A DNA stretch of 64,000 nucleotides from NCBI RefSeq assembly GCF_023558375.1, contig NZ_CP083761.1, positions 3,832,501 through 3,896,500 on the forward strand. Direction: 5' to 3'. The stretch is from Chroococcidiopsis sp. CCMEE 29. GTDB taxonomy: Bacteria > Cyanobacteriota > Cyanobacteriia > Cyanobacteriales > Chroococcidiopsidaceae. A model generated the notes under the pieces. That model was not told where the DNA came from and did no database searches. It worked only from the letters and a program-made list of their open reading frames with translations. Positions 18,218 to 25,197 of the stretch are shown here, in pieces; the stretch's first letter is position 1, and each line of letters begins with the position of its first letter. Both the position numbers and the translations under genes were made by a program.

Positions 18218-18496
18218 TTAGTTAAGTGGATTATGCTCTTTCAGTATTTTCTCTGTTCTAGCTTCATCTAGACGATAAGCAAGCTTCCTAGCTGCGTGGA
18301 GATCTCTAGTCGTTTTGGCGACGCTAAAAGTAGAGCCAACAGAGAAAGCTAAACCCATACCCATAAACCTTTTGACCCAGTTGTCTACAGGTAGGTAAAT
18401 AATTCCAACACTTGTAGCAGAAAGGGCAACAATGAAAGAAGCCCAAGCTTGGACAATCCAAGCAGTACTGTGTGTTTGCGAACCTAAATCTTGCAT
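18218..18496 (-). CDS. YiaA/YiaB-type two-helix membrane protein
   Basis: 92-residue inner-membrane protein with two transmembrane segments (WIVQAWASFIVALSATSVGI and FMGMGLAFSVGSTFSV) joined by a short loop, matching the YiaAB two-helix family. The C-terminal tail is charged and cytoplasmic (RDLHAARKLAYRLDEARTEK). The family's function is unknown. It stands alone, 26 bases from the terminator of the convergent ferredoxin operon. Confidence 0.75.
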   Translation of the reverse strand: MQDLGSQTHSTAWIVQAWASFIVALSATSVGIIYLPVDNWVKRFMGMGLAFSVGSTFSVAKTTRDLHAARKLAYRLDEARTEKILKEHNPLN

Positions 18497-18854
18497 AGCC
18501 CCTCTAGAGTCGCTAATAGATTTTTAGAAGCCCAATTACTGCTTATGGTATCGGTTGGCACCTTAAGGGGGTATTGGTAGAAGTGCCATTTTTGTAACTG
18601 GACTCTAGCTTAAGCAAGATTGGGTTATTTCATCGGGTCAGGTAAACCCTACACTTAAAAGCTTGTCCTTACCCACATCTAGCTAGGCGCTGCGATCACA
18701 GTGCCCAGCATATATAGATGATAGATTTTAGAGATTCATTTCTTTTTGCTGCAGCACTTCCAAAATGATCTGTGCACTCCTCTTCTACTCCCCCTGCCGC
18801 CTAGACAGGTACTTTTCAGGTGGGAACTAGAGTGATAGCAGTGGGGTTGCAGAT
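18497..18854. other. Gap between the YiaA/B-type gene and rpsU
   Basis: 358 bases with no protein-like frame. It must hold the 3' end of the rpsU transcript and the promoter of the membrane-protein gene, but no clear terminator or promoter was seen. A short CCTG...CAGG palindrome near 18794-18810 is weak. No tRNA-like T-loop was found. Confidence 0.5.
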
Positions 18855-19046
18855 CTAATAGCGAGCACGCCTGTTCCTACGCTGCTTATGCTTGGCAATC
18901 GCCTTACGCTTGCGTTTTTCAATCGGTGTTTCAAAGTGACGATGCTTTCTCATATCTGGGAAAATTCCCGCCTTAGAAACTTCTCGTTTGAATCGACGCA
19001 ATGCTGATTCAATTCCTTCGTTTTCACCAAGAATTACCTGGGTCAT
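18855..19046 (-). CDS. rpsU: 30S ribosomal protein bS21
   Basis: 63-residue bS21 ([21 protein letters not shown]..., basic tail [11 protein letters not shown]). It helps mRNA engage the 30S platform. GAGGAG precedes the ATG. It lies downstream of an RRM protein gene with a terminator between them, the classic cyanobacterial rbp-rpsU arrangement known to be temperature-responsive in Anabaena; regulation here is inferred from that. Confidence 0.95.
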   Translation of the reverse strand: MTQVILGENEGIESALRRFKREVSKAGIFPDMRKHRHFETPIEKRKRKAIAKHKQRRNRRARY

Positions 19047-19114
19047 CCTATCTCCTCAATAATTGACTGAAATTAAGGCTGGATTCAGGATAAGCTATCC
19101 AGCAAGCTGTCAAC

Positions 19115-19141
19115 AAAAAAGGGCAGACTTTTCGTCTACCC
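19115..19141 (-). terminator. Terminator between the RRM gene and rpsU
   Basis: On the minus strand GGGTAGAC, loop GAAAA, GTCTGCCC (one G-U type pair) and then a TTTTTT run. It sits 36 bases after the RRM stop codon and before rpsU, so read-through or attenuation would set the amount of S21. Confidence 0.8.
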
Positions 19142-19176
19142 GCAAGTCTTTAGAGTTAGAGCCGTCGTCTCCAATT

Positions 19177-19482
19177 TTAGTAGCGTCGAGAAGACCGATT
19201 ATTGTTTGACCAGTTTCCCCTAGGAGAACTACCTCTTTCTTCGCGAGGCTTAGCTTTATTAACCTTCAGATCGCGGTTCATCCACTCAGCACCATCTAGC
19301 GCTTCAATAGCAGCAGTTTCTTCTGCTTCTGTTCCCATTTCTACAAAGGCGAAACCCCGCAGACGACCAGTTTCTCGGTCTGTAGGTAACATCACGCGCT
19401 TAACAGTTCCATATTCGGCAAAGATTTGGGTAAGGTCATCCTGAGTGACCTCGTATGATAAGTTACCGACGTAAATTGACAT
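19177..19482 (-). CDS. RRM-domain RNA-binding protein (Rbp type)
   Basis: 101-residue cyanobacterial RNA-binding protein with a single RRM: RNP2 (IYVGNLSY) at the N-terminus and RNP1 (RGFAFVEM) near residue 45. A short Ser/Arg/Asn-rich tail (RGSSPRGNWSNNNRSSRRY) replaces the Gly-rich tail of cold-induced members. It probably binds mRNA and may affect its localisation or stability. GGAG lies before the ATG. Confidence 0.92.
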   Translation of the reverse strand: MSIYVGNLSYEVTQDDLTQIFAEYGTVKRVMLPTDRETGRLRGFAFVEMGTEAEETAAIEALDGAEWMNRDLKVNKAKPREERGSSPRGNWSNNNRSSRRY

Positions 19483-19577
19483 AGAGCATCTCCAGAATCA
19501 ATCAGGGTGTAGAGAGTTAGATTCGGAGAGATGTCCGTAGAACGGATTACACAGCCGAAAATAAGTCTTCCTGACGT

Positions 19578-19605
19578 ATAATAGCATAGCATTTATCGGA
19601 ATCAA
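19578..19605 (-). promoter_or_regulatory. Candidate promoter of the RRM gene
   Basis: On the minus strand TTGATT (19605-19600), a 16-base spacer, TATTAT (19583-19578). This leaves a leader of about 90 bases, consistent with the long 5' leaders of cyanobacterial rbp genes. Assigned by eye only. Confidence 0.4.
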
Positions 19606-19618
19606 ATTTAGGAGCCTT

Positions 19619-19664
19619 TAGAGAACTTGAGCATTATTTTGGAGCGAATGCTCAAAGTTCTCTA
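19619..19664. repeat. Strong 17-bp hairpin beside the RRM promoter
   Basis: TAGAGAACTTGAGCATT (19619-19635) pairs with AATGCTCAAAGTTCTCTA (19647-19664) with a single bulged base and an 11-base loop. There is no T-run on either side. It could be a terminator relic, a small repeat or an operator. Confidence 0.6.
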
Positions 19665-20745
19665 TGATGATCGCACTCCTCTGTCACTGGCAAGGTTGAT
19701 AGCATTATACCTGCACAGGGTGCGATCGCTTATCAGCAAATCAATTCCCTTTAGCATATCAGTCTAGAGACGCTTTTGCCGCACGGCTTGTTCTAAAGGT
19801 ACCACAAGTTTAAAGGTGACTAGACGTTTGACTGGTGTTTGCATTATGGCGATCGCTTTATGCAGTAGTAGAGCAAGTGTTGAGCTATCAGCTAGCTTGA
19901 CTTAGGAGTAGTCGTTTGTAGTCGCTGGCTTAGAACCTCAATTTTACTTAGTTTGAATGTGTTTTATTTAACTTAGTTTGTAAGCTTTCAAAGCTTCTAT
20001 TGCTGGTTTTGAGCGCCCATTACTCTGTTATTTATAATACAAAAACAAACAAGGTTGTGAGATTAATCTTTTTTAACTTGTCTTCTACCTTAAGGATGAT
20101 AGTATCAGCATAAATTCATTTGGGCTTAACTGTAGTGGAATCAACAATTTTGCCTTAAAAGCAAAATTTAGGAGAGAGCCATCTGGAAGTTGGGGTGAGG
20201 GAGTTGATTAATAAGAGTGGGGTGTGATCGCCTTCTCGAGGGTTTGCAGTTTACTCAGGACAGTATCATAAACTGATGAGATTTTGGCAGCAGAAATTTT
20301 TATTGTTACACCCTTAAGCCATGATTTTTTAGGAAGGCGATCGCACTTGTAGTTATTTTAAAAAAAATTCTTCCACAGTTTTCTGGAATTAAATGTAGTC
20401 TTGTTGAATTCAATTATAGTCAAGAAAAAGGAGGCTTTTCATAAAAACTGTTAGAATTTACAACTTTGTAAAGCAGGTAACGGGAAGTAGTTGATCCGAT
20501 ACGCTAGCCGCAATTCGTAGTCTCGCTTCTTTGGCATGTAACAACGGATTAAACTTCATATTTATTAAATGCTACGCCACTGAAGACATACTTAAGACTA
20601 ACAAAATATAGCTAGCTAAGCGTCAATGTCAGATGCATTCCAATTGCTATCCTAGGTAAGTTATTTGTCAATTCACACTACGACTTACCACTATTGCTGC
20701 AAAATAAGTTCATCAAACTAGCGTATTTTAAGGGGGAGCCAAAGC
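19665..20745. other. 1.1-kb gene-poor gap
   Basis: No frame of plausible protein composition of 60 or more codons. It holds several HIP1 sites and AT-rich stretches. One 26-codon frame on the minus strand (19844-19764, MQTPVKRLVTFKLVVPLEQA...) looks protein-like but is too short to call. The right end must contain the promoter of the secretion operon; no clear boxes were identified. Confidence 0.5.
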
Positions 20746-21003
20746 ATGGAGAGCATGGATTCTGTCAATTTACAACAGTTACAAGATGAAATTGAGCCAC
20801 TACTAAAGGAGATGCTGAAGAATCCTAACTTTATTGAGGTACTCAAAAAGTACGGTGTACTACAAGCTGTTGAAATTCAGCTCAAGCTGAATGTAAATAA
20901 ACTTAGTACTCAGGAATTCCAAATACTTAATTCTATATGGTGCTCAATTTGTGGTGACATGAGGCCACGTAGTAAATGTCCTGATTCAGAAGATAAATGT
21001 TGA
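20746..21003 (+). CDS. Small protein at the head of the two-partner secretion operon
   Basis: 85-residue protein I do not recognise. It is acidic and helical (LQQLQDEIEPLLKEMLKNPN), then a C-terminal CSIC...C...C cluster that might bind zinc. AAGGGGGAG precedes the start region; ATG at 20746 or at 20755 (MDSVNLQQ) would both work. It ends 32 bases before the exoprotein gene, so co-transcription is likely. No signal peptide, so it would stay in the cytoplasm. Confidence 0.6.
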   Translation: MESMDSVNLQQLQDEIEPLLKEMLKNPNFIEVLKKYGVLQAVEIQLKLNVNKLSTQEFQILNSIWCSICGDMRPRSKCPDSEDKC

Positions 21004-21035
21004 TACAGACCTTGCGCTTAGCAGTAGCTGGTTAG

Positions 21036-23393
21036 TTGAAACGTACAGCCAACACTTTTGTAGCACCGTGGACAAATTTTATGATGGCTCAAAGCAAGAG
21101 AGGTTGGAACTGGAAGTTAAGACTAGCAAGTTCTTTAGTAATTGGTGGAGTGATCTTCTCATTTGAGAATTTTGCTTTTGCTCAAATCATACCCGATACT
21201 ACTCTTGGAACTGAAAGATCTGTAATTAGACCACTTAACCGTTTGGTTGATCAAATTGATGGTGGCGCAGTTCGGGGCGCAAATTTGTTTCACAGCTTTC
21301 AGGAATTCAATTTTAGTGAAGGAAGAGGAGTTTATTTCACCAATCCTGCTGGCATTGAGAACATTTTCAGCCGGGTTACGGGGGGTAACCCCTCCAACAT
21401 TTTGGGGAAGCTCGGTGTATTGGGCAATGCTAACTTGTTTTTGATTAATCCTAATGGGATTATCTTTGGCTCGCAAGCCAGCCTAGATGTGGGTGGTTCA
21501 TTTTTAGCGACGACAGCCAATGCCATCCAGTTTGGCAACCAGGGCTTTTTCTATGCTTCTGAGCCCAATGTTCCTCCAGTCTTGACGGTAAATCCATCAG
21601 CTTTACTATTCAATCAAATTGTTGCTGGGTCAATCACCAATAAGTCAAGAGAGCCAGCGGGACAAAGATTAGATCCATCAGCTCCATCAAAAGTCAGGAG
21701 TTTGTTTGGTTTACGAGTTCCTGATAAGCGGAGTTTGCTCCTAGTAGGCGGTAACGTGAACTTGAATGGTGGCGGGTTGACTGCTTTAGGTGGACAAGTG
21801 GAGCTAACAGGAGTGGGAAGCTCAGGAATGGTAGGGCTGGAGGTTAATGGCAGCCATCTAAGCCTGAGCTTCCCCGATGGTGTAACGCGGGCAGATATTT
21901 CTCTTACCAATGGAGCAAGAGTTGATACTAGTGGTGAAGGCAGCGGTAATATCCAGATGCAGGGCAAGGACATTACCCTCAGTAGTGGTTCACAGATTGT
22001 AACTGATACCCTGGGGGCTAGACCAGGGAGGGGTTCGATCCTGAACGCCTCTGATTCTGTGCATTTGAGCGGACGCACGCGAGATGGGATATTGTCCTCC
22101 AGAACTTTGGGCGCTGGAAATTCGGGCGACTTAACAATTAATACTAAGAAATTCATTGTCCAAGGTGGGGCACAAGTATTAACGTCTACCAACAGCACGG
22201 GTTTAGGGGGAAATTTGACAGTGAATGCTTCTGAGTCTGTTGAACTGATTGGCACCTCACCAGGTGGAGCGCCCAGTAGTTTAGCAAGTGCAACTTTCGC
22301 TGCCGGAAATGCGGGTGATTTAACTATTAATACGGGGAAGTTGATTGTCAAAGAGGGGGCAGAAATATCAACGGTGTCTTCTGGAGTAGAAGACACTTCT
22401 GGGAACTTCACACCAGCAACGGGAAAAGGAGGGGATTTGATCGTGAACGCCTCTGACTCCCTAGAAGTGATTGGGACTGATAAAGATGGTTTTCCCAGTG
22501 GCTTATTTGCTAGTACTCAAGATGCTGGAAACGCTGGAGATCTGAAGATAGCCACAGCGCAGTTACTTGTCCAGGATGGGGCTGAAGTATCTGTGAGTAG
22601 TGAAGGAATAGGGAATGCAGGCGACATAGAAGTTACGGCTGGCTCTATCCGTTTGGAAAACGGCGGAAAACTTAAAGCTACAAGTGCATTCGGTAAAAGT
22701 GGCGGTAATATTACGCTAAAAGATTTGAAATTATTGCTGTTACGTGGCAACAGTGAAATAGCTACTGATGCTACTGGTGGCAATGGGAATGGCGGCAATA
22801 TCAATATTGATACAGATTTGTTAGTGGGTGTAGAAAACAGCGATATCACTGCTACTGCCATTAGAGGTCAGGGCGGTAATATCAAAATCAACACTCAAGG
22901 AATCTTTGGGATAGAACCCAGAAGTGAACGCACCCCGGAAAGTGATATCACTGCTAGTTCGGAACTAGGGGTAGATGGTGTGGTAGAAATTAATAGACCG
23001 GAGGCTGACCCTAGTGGTGAGTTAGTTGTCTTACCAACAGATATAGTCGATGTCAGCGGACTGATTGCCCAGGGCTGTTCAGCCGATGGAGGTAATATGG
23101 CGAGAGGGTCGAGTGAATTTATTGCCACCGGACGCGGCGGACTGCCACCTAACCCTAGCGAAGCTCTTAGAAGTGAAACCGCGCTGGCAGATTTAGGTAC
23201 GCCGGTTCAAGGTGAAGAGAATCGCGCTAGTGCTGCTACTGCTAACAATCCGACTAGTTCCTCACCAGTCTCTCTTGTGGAAGCACAAGGGTGGGTGATA
23301 GGCTCCAAGGGCGAGGTGTTGCTTACAGCCCAGGCTCCCACTGTCACACCTCATATTCCCTGGTTGACGCCTACTACTTGTCATGGGTCATAG
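21036..23393 (+). CDS. Filamentous haemagglutinin-type exoprotein (TpsA)
   Basis: 785-residue secreted beta-helix protein, the cargo of a two-partner secretion system. After a signal peptide (LASSLVIGGVIFSFENFAFA) comes the TPS domain with VLGNANLFLINPNGIIFG and SFLATTANAIQFG, then repeated GNAGDLTINT/GKLIV units of a right-handed beta helix to about residue 640. The C-terminal part (IAQGCSADGG...GRGGLPPNPSEAL) is typical of cyanobacterial members. Start could be TTG at 21036 or, better for a signal peptide, ATG at 21081. It overlaps the transporter gene by 11 bases. Adhesion or matrix function is inferred from the family. Confidence 0.88.
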   Translation: MKRTANTFVAPWTNFMMAQSKRGWNWKLRLASSLVIGGVIFSFENFAFAQIIPDTTLGTERSVIRPLNRLVDQIDGGAVRGANLFHSFQEFNFSEGRGVYFTNPAGIENIFSRVTGGNPSNILGKLGVLGNANLFLINPNGIIFGSQASLDVGGSFLATTANAIQFGNQGFFYASEPNVPPVLTVNPSALLFNQIVAGSITNKSREPAGQRLDPSAPSKVRSLFGLRVPDKRSLLLVGGNVNLNGGGLTALGGQVELTGVGSSGMVGLEVNGSHLSLSFPDGVTRADISLTNGARVDTSGEGSGNIQMQGKDITLSSGSQIVTDTLGARPGRGSILNASDSVHLSGRTRDGILSSRTLGAGNSGDLTINTKKFIVQGGAQVLTSTNSTGLGGNLTVNASESVELIGTSPGGAPSSLASATFAAGNAGDLTINTGKLIVKEGAEISTVSSGVEDTSGNFTPATGKGGDLIVNASDSLEVIGTDKDGFPSGLFASTQDAGNAGDLKIATAQLLVQDGAEVSVSSEGIGNAGDIEVTAGSIRLENGGKLKATSAFGKSGGNITLKDLKLLLLRGNSEIATDATGGNGNGGNINIDTDLLVGVENSDITATAIRGQGGNIKINTQGIFGIEPRSERTPESDITASSELGVDGVVEINRPEADPSGELVVLPTDIVDVSGLIAQGCSADGGNMARGSSEFIATGRGGLPPNPSEALRSETALADLGTPVQGEENRASAATANNPTSSSPVSLVEAQGWVIGSKGEVLLTAQAPTVTPHIPWLTPTTCHGS

Positions 23394-25197
23394 CCTGCTT
23401 CAAAGCTTCTGCATTCGCCAACCTTGGTTCCAACTAATTTTAGTTGTATTAACCAACACTATGACTGCTGGCTCTTTAAGAGCGCAGACAATTGACCCGA
23501 TCCAAGTTTCTAACCTTAGTAACCCAATTTCTCAGTTACCGCCAACGCCTCCCCCACAGGATGTCATACCGCCTGCTGAACCAACTCCCCCAGTTCTACC
23601 AAGACCTGCTCCGCTACCACCACCAGAGGAGCTACTATCTCCGCCCACAATCCCTACAACGCCTGAACCAGTTCCAGGTAAAATTCCAGAAAAAATTAGG
23701 GTGAAACGGTTTGAGGTAGTTGGCAGCACCGTATTTAGCACCGCAGATTTAGACCAGGTACTTGCTCCCTTCACGAACCGATCACTCTCGTTTGCCGAAC
23801 TGTTCCAAGCTCGTTCTGCAGTTACCCAGCTTTACATTGAGCGGGGTTACATTACCTCTGGCGCTCTAATTCCGCCGCAAACAATTCAAGACGGTGTAGT
23901 CAAAATTCAGGTGGTTGAAGGGGTTTTGGAAGCAATTAATGTGACTGGCACGCGGCGATTGAACCCGGATTATGTGCGCGATCGCCTACCCACATCCAAA
24001 CCACTGAATCAACAACGCCTGCTAGAGGCTTTGCAACTACTACAACTGAATCCGCTGATTCAAAACCTCTCTGCCGAACTTGCCGCTGGAGCGCGTCCCG
24101 GAACAAGTGTGCTAGAAGTCCGGGTGACAGAAGCACAAACATTCAGTACCCAACTGGTAGCGGATAACGGGCGCTCTCCCAGTGTTGGCAGCTTCCGCCG
24201 TCGATTACAGGTAAATGAAGCTAATTTACTCGGACAGGGAGACGGGTTGAGCTTAGCTTACAGCAATACCCAGGGCAGCAATGGCATAGATGCTAATTAT
24301 ACATTTCCCATTAATGCTCGTAATGGCACCCTTGGCTTCAGCGCTGGTTTTACAGATAGTAGTGTGATTGAACCTCCCTTTGACTTTCTCGATATTGATG
24401 GCAATTCGCGCTACTACGAACTGACGCTGCGCCAGCCAGTTGTGCAAACCCCCGCACAAGAGTTTATCCTTGGGCTAACCGCTGCTCGACGAGAAAGTAA
24501 TATTTCTTCCTCTGTCCTAGAGGATTTTGGGTATCCCCCCTCCCTGCTTTCACCAGGAGCCGATCAAGAGGGGCGAACTCGCATATCAGCACTACAATTC
24601 TTTCAGGAATGGACTGCTCGCAACAGCCGTGAGGTAATCGCCGCTCGATCTCAATTCAATCTCGGAGTCGGTGCCTTTAACGCTACGATTAACGAAGATG
24701 ATCCTGACAGCCGCTTTTTTTCCTGGCGGGGGCAGGCACAGTGGGTGCGTCTTTTAGCGACAAATACTTTGCTATTACTCCGCACTGACGTACAACTGGC
24801 AGACAGTGCACTTGTACCATTGGAGCAATTTGGTCTTGGTGGACAAGAGAGTGTCCGGGGTTATCGCCAAGATGCACTGCTAAAGGATAATGGTGCCCTC
24901 ATTTCAGCAGAACTCCGCCTACCAATTTACCGTTCTCCCGAGCAGCAATTGCTTTTACAGCTAACGCCATTTGTTGATGTTGGTACTGTTTGGAACAGTT
25001 CTGGGAGGGCAGAGTCGGACACTAACACTTCTGACACCAACACTCTGGCATCCGTCGGTCTTGGTTTACGCTGCCAACTGGGAGATAGTCTGATTGCCCG
25101 TCTGGACTGGGGCATTCCTTTGGTTGACATTACTTCAAGGGAAAGAACATGGCAAGAAAACGGTGTGTATTTTTCCGTGATTTACAACCCATTCTGA
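23383..25197 (+). CDS. Two-partner secretion outer-membrane transporter (TpsB, ShlB/FhaC family)
   Basis: 604-residue Omp85-superfamily channel exporting the adjacent exoprotein. Order: signal peptide ending near SLRAQT, a Pro-rich periplasmic linker (residues about 50-95), POTRA domain(s) (KVKRFEVVGSTVFSTADL and VQVVEG region, about 105-260), then a 16-strand barrel with SVRGYRQDAL (the conserved loop-6-type R-G-Y region) and a terminal aromatic residue (VIYNPF). It overlaps tpsA by 11 bases and the CHAT gene by 49 bases, so the three are translated as a unit. Confidence 0.93.
   Translation: MGHSLLQSFCIRQPWFQLILVVLTNTMTAGSLRAQTIDPIQVSNLSNPISQLPPTPPPQDVIPPAEPTPPVLPRPAPLPPPEELLSPPTIPTTPEPVPGKIPEKIRVKRFEVVGSTVFSTADLDQVLAPFTNRSLSFAELFQARSAVTQLYIERGYITSGALIPPQTIQDGVVKIQVVEGVLEAINVTGTRRLNPDYVRDRLPTSKPLNQQRLLEALQLLQLNPLIQNLSAELAAGARPGTSVLEVRVTEAQTFSTQLVADNGRSPSVGSFRRRLQVNEANLLGQGDGLSLAYSNTQGSNGIDANYTFPINARNGTLGFSAGFTDSSVIEPPFDFLDIDGNSRYYELTLRQPVVQTPAQEFILGLTAARRESNISSSVLEDFGYPPSLLSPGADQEGRTRISALQFFQEWTARNSREVIAARSQFNLGVGAFNATINEDDPDSRFFSWRGQAQWVRLLATNTLLLLRTDVQLADSALVPLEQFGLGGQESVRGYRQDALLKDNGALISAELRLPIYRSPEQQLLLQLTPFVDVGTVWNSSGRAESDTNTSDTNTLASVGLGLRCQLGDSLIARLDWGIPLVDITSRERTWQENGVYFSVIYNPF

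Noticed and set aside
19764-19844. 26-codon minus-strand frame (MQTPVKRLVTFKLVVPLEQA...)
   Set aside because: Protein-like but too short, with no ribosome site; possibly a gene scrap.
21614-22411. 265-codon antisense frame over tpsA
   Set aside because: Shadow of the repetitive beta-helix codons; no start signal, Pro/Ser-biased.
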